From an uncultured Lachnospiraceae bacterium (lineage in GTDB: Bacteria; Bacillota; Clostridia; Lachnospirales; Lachnospiraceae), in contig UQVK01000016.1 in the NCBI GenBank assembly GCA_900544445.1, positions 1-56,144 of the forward strand: a stretch of DNA of 56,144 nt, in the 5' to 3' direction. Made by a program: the position numbers and the translations under genes. The notes below the pieces were generated by a model. That model was not told the origin of the DNA. It saw only the letters and a program-made list of their open reading frames with translations, and made no database searches. Below are positions 23,450-32,545 of the stretch, piece by piece (position 1 is the first letter of the stretch; each line of letters begins with the position of its first letter).

Positions 23450-25645
23450 ATGGCAGTTCAGATTTCAGAAAACGGAAGGCTTTTTACCCTTCATACCAGA
23501 AACAGCAGTTATCAGATGTACGCGGATCCCTTCGGCACGCTGCTCCATCTGTATTACGGGAAAAGGACGGACGGGGAAAACCTGTCCGACCTGATCCTTC
23601 GCACGGACATGGGCTTTGCCGGGAATCCGCCCCAGGCCGGATCCGACCGGACCTATTCCCTGGATTACCTGCCCCAGGAGCTTCCCTCCAGCGGGGTGGG
23701 CGACTACCGGGACGACTGTGTGCGCATCCGTCATTCAGACGGCAGCTGCGCCGCCCAGTTCCTGTTCGACTCCTTCCAGGTGACGGAGGGCTCTTATTCC
23801 ATTCCCGGCATGCCCGCCCTTTATGACACGGCGGGAGAATCCGGACAGACCCTGACCATCACCCTGCGGGAGGCATGCTCAGACGTGCGGGTCCAGCTCC
23901 TCTACGGCGTCTTTGAACAGGCCGACATCATCACCAGGGCGCTGAAGGTGGTGAATGCGGGAAAGACCCCCATCGTTCTGGAAAAGGCCCTTTCCATGAG
24001 CATGGATATCCTTTTCGGAGACTATAACATGATCTTCTTTGCCGGCAGGCACGCCATGGAACGCACCCTCTGCCGCCTTCCCGTTAAGCGGGCCGGCGTT
24101 CATATCGGAAGTGTGCGCGGCACCTCCAGCCATCACTACAACCCTTCCCTGATCCTGTGCAGCCCGCAGGCGGACGAGGACGCGGGAGACTGCTACGGCT
24201 TCTGCCTGGCATACAGCGGAGACTTCACCGCCTCTGCCCAGCAGGATCAGAGAGGCACGACCAGAGTACAGGCAGGCATCCATCCCGACCGGTTCTCCTT
24301 CCGCCTGGAGCCCGGAGAAAGCTTCCCTACGCCGCAGGCGATCCTGAGCTATTCCTCCTGCGGGCTTTCCGCCCTGTCGCAGAACTATCACCGCATCCTG
24401 CGGGAGCACATGTGCAGAGGCCCTTGGAAGCATGAGCGCCGCCCGGTCCTCATCAACAACTGGGAGGCCACCTATTTTGACTTTGACAGGGACAAGCTCC
24501 TTTCCATCGCCTCCCAGGCAGCGGAGCTTGGCATCGAAATGCTGGTGCTTGACGACGGCTGGTTCGGGAAACGAAACGACGACAACAGCGGACTGGGCGA
24601 CTGGTTCGTAAACACACAGAAGCTTGGCGGCGCCCTGGGCGCTCTTTCCGAAGAGATCCACTCCATGGGCATGAAATTCGGCCTCTGGTTTGAGCCGGAG
24701 ATGATTTCCGAAGACAGCGACCTGTACCGGGCCCATCCCGACTGGGCGCTGACCATTCCGGGCCGCGAGCCCAACCGGGGACGCAACCAGCTGGTTCTGG
24801 ACATGGCCAATCCCGAGGTGCGCTCCTATCTTCTGGAACGGATGACGGACATCCTGTCTCACGCTCAGATCGATTATGTGAAATGGGACATGAACCGGAG
24901 CATCTGCGACGCCTACAGCAGCTATCTCGGGCCGGAACGGACCGGCGAGGTCTGCCACCGGTATGTGCTCGGCGTATATGATCTGATGGAACGCTTCCTT
25001 TCCCGCTTCCCCGGCGTCCTCCTGGAGGGCTGCAGCGGCGGCGGCGGACGGTTCGACGCGGCCATGCTCTACTACTCCCCGCAGATCTGGTGCAGTGACA
25101 ACACGGACGCTGTCAACCGCCTGAGCATCCAGTACGGGACCTCCTTCTTCTATCCCGTCAGCGCGGTGGGGGCGCACGTGTCCGCCTGCCCGAACCACCA
25201 GACCGGCAGAAGCGTTCCCTTCCGCACCCGCGGCGACGTGGCCATGGCCGGTTCCTTCGGCTATGAACTGGATCTGAATCAGGTTACCGATGAGGAAAAA
25301 GAACAGGTAAGGGAACAGCTCAACAGCTTCCGGCGTCTCTATTCCCTTACCCACGAAGGGGACTATTACCGCCTGACCGAACCGGGAAAGGGCGATTTCA
25401 TGGCCTGGGAATTCGTGGATGAAAACCGGGAGCACGCCATGCTCACCATCGTCCAGACGGAAAGCTTCGGCAATCCCGTTCCCATCCACACCGTGGTTAA
25501 GGGCCTTGATCCCGCAAAAAAATACCGCTGCCTGATGAATGGAGCGGTAAGAAGCGGCGCTTCCTGGATGGGCGCAGGGCTGACCCCGGACCGCATCCTG
25601 AAGCAGTATGAAAGTCTTGTGATCGAATTCGTGCGGGAGTCATAA
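23450..25645 (+). CDS. Alpha-galactosidase, GH36 (731 aa)
   Basis: Full-length GH36 enzyme. The N-terminal beta-supersandwich carries LFTLHTRNSSYQMYADPFGTLLHLYYGKR. The catalytic barrel has INNWEATYFDFD, LVLDDGWFGKRNDDNSGLGDW, the nucleophile Asp in DYVKWDMNRSICD and the acid/base Asp in WCSDNTDAVNRL. GLWFEPEMISEDSDLY is typical of the tetrameric bacterial subgroup, close to AgaA/RafA. It removes terminal alpha-galactose from melibiose, raffinose or stachyose in the cytoplasm. It is the last gene of the ABC transporter operon and has GAGGAACCT before the ATG. Confidence 0.95.
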   Translation: MAVQISENGRLFTLHTRNSSYQMYADPFGTLLHLYYGKRTDGENLSDLILRTDMGFAGNPPQAGSDRTYSLDYLPQELPSSGVGDYRDDCVRIRHSDGSCAAQFLFDSFQVTEGSYSIPGMPALYDTAGESGQTLTITLREACSDVRVQLLYGVFEQADIITRALKVVNAGKTPIVLEKALSMSMDILFGDYNMIFFAGRHAMERTLCRLPVKRAGVHIGSVRGTSSHHYNPSLILCSPQADEDAGDCYGFCLAYSGDFTASAQQDQRGTTRVQAGIHPDRFSFRLEPGESFPTPQAILSYSSCGLSALSQNYHRILREHMCRGPWKHERRPVLINNWEATYFDFDRDKLLSIASQAAELGIEMLVLDDGWFGKRNDDNSGLGDWFVNTQKLGGALGALSEEIHSMGMKFGLWFEPEMISEDSDLYRAHPDWALTIPGREPNRGRNQLVLDMANPEVRSYLLERMTDILSHAQIDYVKWDMNRSICDAYSSYLGPERTGEVCHRYVLGVYDLMERFLSRFPGVLLEGCSGGGGRFDAAMLYYSPQIWCSDNTDAVNRLSIQYGTSFFYPVSAVGAHVSACPNHQTGRSVPFRTRGDVAMAGSFGYELDLNQVTDEEKEQVREQLNSFRRLYSLTHEGDYYRLTEPGKGDFMAWEFVDENREHAMLTIVQTESFGNPVPIHTVVKGLDPAKKYRCLMNGAVRSGASWMGAGLTPDRILKQYESLVIEFVRES

Positions 25646-25738
25646 GCCAGCCTCTTGGCTCCCGCACTGAGCCGGACGCCGGGTGGAAACTGCCTCCCCT
25701 TTCCCGAAGGAAAGCAGCTCTGCCCGGCGTCCTTTTTT
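25631..25738 (+). terminator. Double hairpin terminator of the alpha-galactoside operon
   Basis: A hairpin GTGCGGGAG / CTCCCGCAC (25631-25667) overlaps the stop codon. A second stem GGACGCCGGG / CCCGGCGTCC (25674-25732) is followed by six T. Confidence 0.75.
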
Positions 25739-25806
25739 CTTCATATTTCTCAGTGTTTCTGCCTTCCGGCAGAACTGAAGCGAAACCGCCTCCAAACAGT
25801 TCTTTC

Positions 25807-25850
25807 CTGCGGCAGACCTGTCCTTTCCAGGCAGGACAGGTCTGCCGCAG
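25807..25850. repeat. Perfect 18-bp inverted repeat between convergent genes
   Basis: Arms 25807-25824 and 25833-25850 are exact reverse complements with an 8-nt loop. No U tract follows closely on either strand. It lies just beyond the MATE gene stop and may contribute to termination. Confidence 0.6.
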
Positions 25851-25865
25851 GCTTCGCCTTATGTC

Positions 25866-27233
25866 TCAGATTCGCTCTCCCCGTTCCAGCTTCGCAAACA
25901 TCCGGATCAGAACCACAACAGCCGCAGTCGCCAGGACGATTTCCGCCGCGAACTGTGCGTAGGCAAGGCCATACAGCGGGAACAGAGCGTTCAGGATGAT
26001 GAGGGCCGGAATCTCCAGCACCACTTTTCTGAGAATGGCGAAGATAAACGCGTTCTTTCCAAGGCCCACTGCCTGAAACACTCCCACCGCAAGGAAATCC
26101 ATGCACAGGAAGGGCAGGCCGAGGCAGAAGCCCCGCAGAAACCGTGTCCCGTATGCGACGATTGTCGGATCCTGCATGAACATCCGGACGAGAGCGCCGG
26201 CTCCCACATAATACCCCGCTGCAACGATGACCAGGGCAGTCAGCGAAATTTTTGCCGCAAAAGTCAGCGTTTTTTTCATTCTCGGCGTATTCCCGCTGGC
26301 GTAGTTATAGCTGATGAGCGGCATGATTCCCTGCGACAGCCCCATGGCGATCTGCATCGGCACCATGTTGATCTTCTGGGTGATTCCCATGGCCGCCACC
26401 GCGTCAGAACCATAGGATGAAGTGAAATTGTTCAGGACGGTCATTCCCGTCACGTTCAACAGGTTCTGGATGGATGCGGGAATTCCCACGCCGCAGACGC
26501 CCAGCACAATTTTTCTCTTCAGGCAGAACATGGACGGTTTGATGCAGACATGCGTATTTTCGCGCTTCACATACAGGAGCACAAAGAAATAGCCGCAGGC
26601 CACGCAGTTGGAAAGGAAGGTGGCAAGGCCCGCTCCCTCCGCCCCCATGTTAAGGCCCCAGGGCAGAATGAAAACCGGATCCAGAATGATATTCAGAATA
26701 CATCCGCTCATGGTGCCGATGCTGGCATGAAGCGCTGCACCTTCCGCCCTCACCAGATAGGCCATCACCACGTTCAGGATGGTGGGCGCCGCCCCGCAGG
26801 CCACCGTCCATCTCAGATATCCTGCGGTTGCCTCCGCAGTCGTCGCGTCCGCCCCCAGAATGGTCAGCACAAAAGGCTGGAAAACCACATATAACAGAGA
26901 AAACAGAAGTCCGCAGAAAATGGAGCAGTAAAAGCCGAACGCAGAGCTTCTGTGAACCGTTTCGTAATCCCGGCTCCCCAGCGCGCGGCTCATCATGCTG
27001 CTGCTTCCCACACCGAACAGGTTATTGACCGCGTTAAAGGCCAGAATCAGCGGCGCGGCCAGCGTGACAGCCGCGTTCTGGACGGAATTGTTCAGCATTC
27101 CCACAAAATAGGTATCCGCCAGATTATAAAGCACCGTCACCAGCGAACTCAATATGGTCGGCACCGCCAGCTTCGCAACGGCTCTGGGAATCGGCATTTC
27201 TTCAAATAGCAGGGTTTTCTGTTGATCTTCCAC
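25866..27233 (-). CDS. MATE family efflux transporter (455 aa)
   Basis: Twelve predicted membrane helices in two related halves. The first half opens IPRAVAKLAVPTILSSLVTVLYNLADTYFVGML, the standard MATE signature, and the second half has GVGIPASIQNLLNVTGMTVLNNF and QGIMPLISYNYASGNTPRMKK. MATE proteins export drugs or metabolites using Na+ or H+; the substrate is unknown. The start is GTG at 27233 with GGGAGG about 9 nt upstream. It is monocistronic and convergent with the alpha-galactosidase gene. Confidence 0.93.
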   Translation of the reverse strand: MEDQQKTLLFEEMPIPRAVAKLAVPTILSSLVTVLYNLADTYFVGMLNNSVQNAAVTLAAPLILAFNAVNNLFGVGSSSMMSRALGSRDYETVHRSSAFGFYCSIFCGLLFSLLYVVFQPFVLTILGADATTAEATAGYLRWTVACGAAPTILNVVMAYLVRAEGAALHASIGTMSGCILNIILDPVFILPWGLNMGAEGAGLATFLSNCVACGYFFVLLYVKRENTHVCIKPSMFCLKRKIVLGVCGVGIPASIQNLLNVTGMTVLNNFTSSYGSDAVAAMGITQKINMVPMQIAMGLSQGIMPLISYNYASGNTPRMKKTLTFAAKISLTALVIVAAGYYVGAGALVRMFMQDPTIVAYGTRFLRGFCLGLPFLCMDFLAVGVFQAVGLGKNAFIFAILRKVVLEIPALIILNALFPLYGLAYAQFAAEIVLATAAVVVLIRMFAKLERGERI

Positions 27234-27349
27234 TTATGTAACCTCCCGAAACGAAAAATGTCATGAAACGCCCCAAAAAAGCGTCCCACGACATTTATTA
27301 TATCGCTGTTATACGGGTTTATCAAAGGATTTCTTGCATTTTCTCCCCA

Positions 27350-28234
27350 TCAGAGGCAAAACACATCCAGATCCCGTCCGTTTACCACATCCCCCTCGTA
27401 TCCGGCGTCCCGGATTTCCTGCAGAATCGCCTCGCTTCTCCGGTTCATCTCCGCTTCCAGATTGATCCGGTTATCCTGAATGTTCATGTGATAAATCCGG
27501 TGATAGGTGACCAGCTTCTTCGGCTTCGCCTTCCCGGCCACCCGGGCCAGGTCCGTGCTCAGGGTATGCACTTCCCTGTGATACTTCTGCCATTTGGGTT
27601 CTCTTGCGGCAATCCCTGCCGTATATTCCACCTCATGGAGCAGAAGGTCGCAGCCTTTCGCCTTTTCTGCCATGATATCCAACGGTGCGGTATCTCCGCT
27701 GATGACGATCACCTTATCCCCCGCCACGAAGCGGTAGGCATAGCTCTCCAGGGTTCCGTGGCTGACGGGAAACGCCTCCACGCTGACCAGGTCATCCTGA
27801 TAGATGATTCCGGGCGCAATCTCTTCGGCCTCCACACGGTAGCCCAGCTCATTCGCCTTTTCAAAGCCATGGATGCGGAAATCAATATCCACCGCATAGG
27901 CGGCAAGGATGTGCTCCGTCATGCTCCGGATTCCTTTCGGGCCGAACACCTTCAGCGGCTCGTTACGCTCCAGCACCCAGGGGGTGAAAATCAGGTCCGC
28001 AAACCCCGCCGTGTGGTCGGTATGCAGGTGGGTGCAGAAGGCCCTGGTCAGAAGATCCGGCCGCAGGGCGTCGATGCCCTGATGATAGGCCTGGGCCGCC
28101 CTTCGCACCACGCCGGGGCCGAAATCCACCAGATAGGCACGCTCTCCCACCACCACGGCCGTGGACGGGCCGCTGGCGTTCGGGCAGGCGTTGGGCGTTC
28201 CCGTTCCAAGCAGTACAACCTTTACCTCCATCAT
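27350..28234 (-). CDS. MBL-fold metallo-hydrolase, ribonuclease Z-like (294 aa)
   Basis: The metallo-beta-lactamase fold is shown by LLGTGTPNACPNASGPSTAVVVGERAYLVDFGPGVVRR, the metal motif THLHTDHTAGF, VSHGTLESYAYRF, SGDTAP and a late TYHRIYH. This matches the ElaC/RNase Z-like or arylsulfatase-like group, but the tRNA-binding exosite is not obvious, so the substrate is open. It overlaps the antiporter stop (ATGATG), so it is translationally coupled to nhaC. Confidence 0.85.
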   Translation of the reverse strand: MMEVKVVLLGTGTPNACPNASGPSTAVVVGERAYLVDFGPGVVRRAAQAYHQGIDALRPDLLTRAFCTHLHTDHTAGFADLIFTPWVLERNEPLKVFGPKGIRSMTEHILAAYAVDIDFRIHGFEKANELGYRVEAEEIAPGIIYQDDLVSVEAFPVSHGTLESYAYRFVAGDKVIVISGDTAPLDIMAEKAKGCDLLLHEVEYTAGIAAREPKWQKYHREVHTLSTDLARVAGKAKPKKLVTYHRIYHMNIQDNRINLEAEMNRRSEAILQEIRDAGYEGDVVNGRDLDVFCL

Positions 28235-29637
28235 GCCTCTCCCTCCGCTTTTGCCGGCTGGCCGGAAACATGCTTAATGGATATGCCGGTAAATCCATAA
28301 AATACGCTGAAGAACGGCGTCAGGTACAGCAGGAACAGATACGGGAAGAAAGCCGCCCAGGCCACGCCCAGCGTTCCCGACATGTAAACGCAATACCCAT
28401 GCCAGGGAATCATGGGGCCTGCGAGCGTTCCCGCATCCTCCAGACATCTGGAAAGGATTTCCGGCGCCACTTTTCTGTCCCTGAACAGCGGCGCCATCAG
28501 GCGGCCGGTCAGCACGTGCGCCATGGGCTGGGAGCAGCTGATCAGGCTGACCACATAGCCCACCAGCAGGGTGGCGAGAATCAGCGTGCCGTCGCTGCGG
28601 ATATGGCTCACGATCATTTCCAGGATATTTTCCAGCACGCCCAGCTTCTCAAGCATACCGCCCATGCCCACCGCGAAACAGATGATCGCCACATACTGCA
28701 GCATGCTGCTCATTCCGCCGCGGTTCAGAATCGTCTGAAGAATTCCGTTTTCAATGCCGGTGGTATAGCCGCTGTAGGCAATCTGAATCACCGACTGCAG
28801 GGAAGCGCCCTGCCAGAAAACGGAAACCGCGCCCGCCGCCACAGCGGAAATGCCCAGCGCCACAATGGCCTCCACCTTCAGAAGAAGCAGAACGATAATG
28901 AGGACGGCAGGGATCAGGGTCACAAATCCCAGCTGGAACTCTCCGTTCAGCGCCTCAATGTACAGATTCAGATCTCCGGCGCTGTAATCCCCGCTCGTCT
29001 GCCGGATTCCCAGAATGGTGAACAGAATCAGACTGATCAGAAAGGGCGGCAGCGTGGTCCAGAGCATGGATCTCACATGGTCTCCCAGCTTCGCGCCGGC
29101 CACCGCGGGCGCCAGGTTCGTGGTATCGGAAAGCGGACTGATCTTATCGCCGAACATGGAGCCGCAGATTACTGCGCCGGCCACCATGCCCGGATGGATT
29201 CCCATGGCGTTTCCGATCGCCATCATCGCCACGCCGGCGCTTCCCACCGAACCGTAGGAGGTTCCGGTCACCAGACTCAGCACCGCGCAGAACAGAAGCG
29301 TCAGAGGCAGCAGCCAGGTGGGATCGATCAGCCGCAGGCCTCCCACGATAATGGTTGCAATCGTGCCGCTCTGCAGCCATGTGCCGATCATTACGCCGAT
29401 GGCCATCAGCAGGCACACCGTCGGGACAACCACGCGGATGGCCTCATAGGCTCCGCCGATGATCCTTCCGAATTCAATCCGGAGAATTTTACAGAACAGA
29501 TAGATAATGATCCAGCTCATAAACAGCCCGATCATGGGGTCTCCGGTTTTCAGGAGGATGCAGATGGCCACCGCGAAGATGATGAACACCAGCAAAATCA
29601 CGGACTGCAGCTTATTCAGCTTTTTCTCTTGTGTCAT
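28231..29637 (-). CDS. Na+/H+ antiporter, NhaC family (468 aa)
   Basis: About 11 to 12 membrane helices. Family signatures are GTSYGSVGSAGVAMMAIGNAMGIHPGMVAGAVICGSMFGDKISPLSDTTNLAPAVAG in segments, including the GDKISPLSDTTNLAP block. Related proteins exchange Na+ for H+ or, in some cases, malate for lactate or tyrosine for tyramine, so the substrate is uncertain. It shares a transcript with the MBL-fold gene. The promoter is TTGTTT-N17-TATAAT (29724-29729, 29701-29706), overlapping the terminator of the upstream ATPase. Confidence 0.9.
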   Translation of the reverse strand: MTQEKKLNKLQSVILLVFIIFAVAICILLKTGDPMIGLFMSWIIIYLFCKILRIEFGRIIGGAYEAIRVVVPTVCLLMAIGVMIGTWLQSGTIATIIVGGLRLIDPTWLLPLTLLFCAVLSLVTGTSYGSVGSAGVAMMAIGNAMGIHPGMVAGAVICGSMFGDKISPLSDTTNLAPAVAGAKLGDHVRSMLWTTLPPFLISLILFTILGIRQTSGDYSAGDLNLYIEALNGEFQLGFVTLIPAVLIIVLLLLKVEAIVALGISAVAAGAVSVFWQGASLQSVIQIAYSGYTTGIENGILQTILNRGGMSSMLQYVAIICFAVGMGGMLEKLGVLENILEMIVSHIRSDGTLILATLLVGYVVSLISCSQPMAHVLTGRLMAPLFRDRKVAPEILSRCLEDAGTLAGPMIPWHGYCVYMSGTLGVAWAAFFPYLFLLYLTPFFSVFYGFTGISIKHVSGQPAKAEGEA

Positions 29638-29700
29638 GACAGGTTCCCTTCCTTTGTTTTCTTTTCTGGTTCAACGCGTCAAAGTAGCAAATACCCTGTC

Positions 29701-29729
29701 ATTATACTCCACCGGTCAGAAAAAAACAA
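29701..29729 (-). promoter_or_regulatory. Promoter of the nhaC-MBL operon
   Basis: TTGTTT (29724-29729), 17 bp, TATAAT (29701-29706) on the minus strand. Confidence 0.6.
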
Positions 29730-29750
29730 GGCGGCCTGCGCCGCCCTGTT
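29720..29750 (-). terminator. Terminator of the P-type ATPase operon
   Basis: Stem GGCGGC / GCCGCC extended by A-T pairs, with TTTTTTT following on the minus strand. The T run doubles as the -35 region of the nhaC promoter. Confidence 0.75.
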
Positions 29751-31840
29751 CAAATTTTCTCCGCTTCCTCCAGCAGGCTGCTCATGCTCTTCAGGCCGAT
29801 GAGCAGGGTGGAGGTATTGTGAAACAGCGCGGAGGTGGCGGGCTGAATCACGCCGCCCACGCCAAGCAGGATCAGCCCGGCATTGAAGCCCACGATAAAG
29901 CGGTAGTTGCCGCGGATGCGCTTCATCAGCGCGTTACTGATCCGTTTCAGGGTCACGAGCTGATACAGGCTGTCGGCGCTCACGGTGATGTCCGCGATCT
30001 CCCGCGCGATTTCCGCGCCGTCACTGATGGCGATTCCCACGTCCGCAGCGGACAGGGCCGGAGAATCATTGATGCCGTCTCCGATCATGATCACCCTTCT
30101 TCCGTCCGCTTTCTCCCGTTCCACAAATGCCGCCTTGTCCTCCGGGAGCACCTCGGAATAGTATTCGTCCACCCCGACCCGGCGGGCCACCGCCGCCGCT
30201 GTCCGTTCGCTGTCTCCGGTCATCATCACCACCTTGCGGATGCCTTCCGCCTTCAGGGAACGGATGATCTCAGCCGCCTCCTCCCGCAGAGGGTCCTCAA
30301 TGCAGATCACCGCCGCCAGATGATTGTCCATGGCCAGATACAGATGGGAATATTCCTCCGGAAGCGAAGCGAAAAGGGCTTCCTTTCCTTCCGGGACCGT
30401 ACATTTTTCATCCTCAAACACAAAATGGCAGCTTCCGATCACCACGCGCTTTTCTCCGATAGTGGTGGAAATTCCGTGGGCTACCATATATTCCACCTTC
30501 GAGTGCATTTCCTGGTGGTCCAGCTTCTTTTTTTTCGCCGCCTCCACCACGGCCCGCGCCATGGAGTGGGGAAAATGCTCCTCCAGGCAGGCGGCGATGC
30601 GCAGCAGCTCATCCGGCGTCTCGCCGTTAAAGGAGATGACGGTGGCCACGGTGGGGCAGGCCCTGGTGAGCGTGCCTGTCTTGTCAAAGACAATGGTTTC
30701 CGCTTCCGCCACGGCTTCCAGATATTTTCCTCCCTTTACCGTCACATGGTGCCGTCCCGCTTCCCGGATGGCGGACAGCACGGAGATGGGCATGGCAAGC
30801 TTCAGCGCGCAGGAAAAATCCACCATCAGAACGGCCAGCGCCTTTGTCACGTTCCGAGTAAGGAGCCACACCAGAATCGTTCCCATGAGAGTCCAGGGCA
30901 CCAGGCTGTCGGCAAGATGCTCCGCCTTTCCTTCCAGCGAGGACTTCAGCTTTTCCGACTCTTCGATCATGGTGACGATCTTTTCAAATCTGCTGGAACC
31001 GCCCACTGCCTTTACACGCACGGTCAGCTCCCCTTCCTCCACCACGCTTCCCGCATAGACGGAATTTCCGGGGATGCGGCGCACGGGGACGGATTCCCCG
31101 GTGAGGGAGGACTGATTCACCATGGCCTCCCCTTCCTCCACCAGCCCGTCGAAGGGAATCACATTTCCCATGTGGACCACCACCAGATCCCCTTCCCGGA
31201 TCTGCGATGCGGAAACCAGAAGCTCCTGATCTCCGGTTTTCTGCCATACCCTGCTCACATTCAGGGACATGGTCCGCGCCAGGTCGTCCACCGATTTTTT
31301 ATGCGTCCATTCCTCCAGAAGTTCTCCCACGCCGAGCAGGAACATGACCGAGGAGGCGGTGTCCATATCCCCGCGGAATACGGAAACGCCGATCGCCACC
31401 GCATCCAGAACCGGAACCTCGATTTTCCCTTTTGCCAGCGTTTCTGCGCCCTTTTTCAGATATTTTACGGATTTTACCGCCGTAACAAGCGCCCGCAGGG
31501 ACCAGGGGACGAACAGCTTCGAAGCAAAACGCAGCAGTACCTTCATCACCAGCTTTTCCTGATACCGGGCGTTCATTTCTCTTCCGGAATTTTCGATAAG
31601 ACCTTCCGGAACCTCCACCCGGTCATAGCGGAAGCTCTGCAGCCCTTTAAGGACCGCCGCTCTGTCTCCCCGATAGCAGATGACCGCATCCTGCGTGCGC
31701 TCATACACCTTCGCTTCCGTCACGCCGTCCAGCTTTTGCAGGTAATAGAGCAGAATGTCCGCCTGACTGCAGGTCATTCTGTTCTGAACCAGATGGACTC
31801 TCATCCGCCCTTTTATTTCATGCCTGATCCGTATTTTCAC
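29750..31840 (-). CDS. Heavy-metal P-type (P1B) ATPase with SCALK in place of the CPC motif (696 aa)
   Basis: An N-terminal HMA-like domain (RVHLVQNRMTCSQADILLYYLQKLDGV) lacks the usual CxxC. The core motifs are LTGESVPVRR (actuator), FDKTGTLT (phosphorylation Asp), HPHS-like FPHSMAR (the HP motif of P1B pumps), MMTGDSERTAAAVA and GDGINDSPALSAADVGIA. In the membrane metal site CPC is replaced by DFSCALKLAMP. This S-C-A-L-K variant occurs in a Bacillota subgroup encoded next to DUF6110 proteins; the transported metal is not known to me. It follows DUF6110 by 12 nt. A metal operator lies at the operon promoter (32509-32524). Confidence 0.9.
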   Translation of the reverse strand: MKIRIRHEIKGRMRVHLVQNRMTCSQADILLYYLQKLDGVTEAKVYERTQDAVICYRGDRAAVLKGLQSFRYDRVEVPEGLIENSGREMNARYQEKLVMKVLLRFASKLFVPWSLRALVTAVKSVKYLKKGAETLAKGKIEVPVLDAVAIGVSVFRGDMDTASSVMFLLGVGELLEEWTHKKSVDDLARTMSLNVSRVWQKTGDQELLVSASQIREGDLVVVHMGNVIPFDGLVEEGEAMVNQSSLTGESVPVRRIPGNSVYAGSVVEEGELTVRVKAVGGSSRFEKIVTMIEESEKLKSSLEGKAEHLADSLVPWTLMGTILVWLLTRNVTKALAVLMVDFSCALKLAMPISVLSAIREAGRHHVTVKGGKYLEAVAEAETIVFDKTGTLTRACPTVATVISFNGETPDELLRIAACLEEHFPHSMARAVVEAAKKKKLDHQEMHSKVEYMVAHGISTTIGEKRVVIGSCHFVFEDEKCTVPEGKEALFASLPEEYSHLYLAMDNHLAAVICIEDPLREEAAEIIRSLKAEGIRKVVMMTGDSERTAAAVARRVGVDEYYSEVLPEDKAAFVEREKADGRRVIMIGDGINDSPALSAADVGIAISDGAEIAREIADITVSADSLYQLVTLKRISNALMKRIRGNYRFIVGFNAGLILLGVGGVIQPATSALFHNTSTLLIGLKSMSSLLEEAEKI

Positions 31841-31852
31841 CGCAGTTTCTCC

Positions 31853-32152
31853 TCAGGCCCTGGCGCCCTCTGCCGAGCCTTCCTCCGGAATATCCGCAGG
31901 CGCTTCTTCCTCCGCCTCGCGTTCCTCGTTGATCGCCTTCGCTTCCTCGTAGATATCCTCTGCGTTTTCCTGAATGGTGGTCGCCGTCTTCATCACGCTC
32001 GCCTTCGCCCTCAGGACCGCCGCCGTGCAGTTCGTGTAGAATTTCTTCGCGTCTTTGCTGGAAAGCAGCTTGATCCCGGCGGTTCCGAACAGAACTCCCG
32101 CCGCAAAAATTCCCGTTTTCTTCGCGTCAATGCATTTCAGACATTTGAACAT
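31853..32152 (-). CDS. DUF6110 family protein (99 aa)
   Basis: The N-terminus MFKCLKCIDAKKTGIFAAGVLFGTAG has two closely spaced cysteines and one hydrophobic segment, then LLSSKDAKKFYTNCTAAVLRAK, a helical stretch and an acidic Glu/Ala-rich tail. This matches the DUF6110 family, found beside P1B ATPases, so it may be a metal chaperone or accessory membrane subunit; that role is inferred. The start at 32152 has GGAGGAAG just upstream. An in-frame ATG 33 nt earlier lies in a GC-rich hairpin and has no site. Confidence 0.8.
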   Translation of the reverse strand: MFKCLKCIDAKKTGIFAAGVLFGTAGIKLLSSKDAKKFYTNCTAAVLRAKASVMKTATTIQENAEDIYEEAKAINEEREAEEEAPADIPEEGSAEGARA

Positions 32153-32192
32153 ATCTTCCTCCGTTTCCGCCGCCTCTGGCGGCATTTTCCTC

Positions 32193-32273
32193 TTATTTGT
32201 GCCGATAGCCCGTGATCAGTGTCATGGCCAGGCAGAATACCATCGCCCAGGCCCAGAATCTGTGCTGTTTCAT
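32193..32273 (-). CDS. Small membrane peptide of the metal ATPase operon (26 aa)
   Basis: MKQHRFWAWAMVFCLAMTLITGYRHK: one hydrophobic helix flanked by positively charged ends. A GGAGGG site lies 9 nt before the ATG, and the DUF6110 gene follows after about 40 nt. Short size, clean start and conserved-looking ends support a real gene. It may be a small regulatory or assembly subunit of the P1B pump. No homologue is claimed. Confidence 0.6.
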   Translation of the reverse strand: MKQHRFWAWAMVFCLAMTLITGYRHK

Positions 32274-32451
32274 GTTCCGCTTCCCTCCATTCCCGGATGC
32301 CTCTGCCGGCGCCGTGTCCGCCGGACAGACCGACAGGGAAGCCTCCGGGCTCTTTTCTCCCCTGCTTCCCTGTGTTATTTGCTTATTATAGGCCGCCATT
32401 TCGGGATTTTCCAGCAATTTCCCTGTTGATGAGAAATTTCCTCGATTAAAT

Positions 32452-32479
32452 GAAAAAGGACCCGCACAGGTCCTTTTTC
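32452..32479. terminator. Intrinsic terminator within the metal operon leader
   Basis: Perfect 11-bp stem GAAAAAGGACC / GGTCCTTTTTC with a 6-nt loop. It terminates well in either direction. On the minus strand it lies between the operator-bearing promoter (32517-32545) and the 26-aa gene, giving a leader of only about 65 nt before a stop. A TATAAT at about 32385 lies further downstream and may be a second promoter. Confidence 0.7.
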
Positions 32480-32508
32480 GTTTCGTATGTTTGTATGTGG
32501 TTTGGTTG

Positions 32509-32545
32509 GTTAGTGTTATCTAACTTCTTATAGTATATCTGTGAT
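32509..32545 (-). promoter_or_regulatory. Promoter of the P1B ATPase operon with a GTTAG-N6-CTAAC operator
   Basis: On the minus strand TTGACA-N17-TATACT directly precedes the operator GTTAGATAACACTAAC (32509-32524), which would cover the transcription start. The inverted repeat is the same type found at 38209-38224 and 39845-39860. The 470-bp stretch 32274-32743 also holds the leader terminator (32452-32479), a GC-rich hairpin (32674-32695) and no convincing gene. Confidence 0.7.

Noticed and set aside
25807..25850. Attachment site or recombination site
   Set aside because: It is a plain inverted repeat between convergent genes with no integrase nearby; a role in transcript ending is simpler.
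29507..32215. Long open frame antisense to the P-type ATPase and DUF6110 genes
   Set aside because: Overlaps an operon with clear family motifs; its translation is rich in His, Arg and Gln with no recognisable domain.
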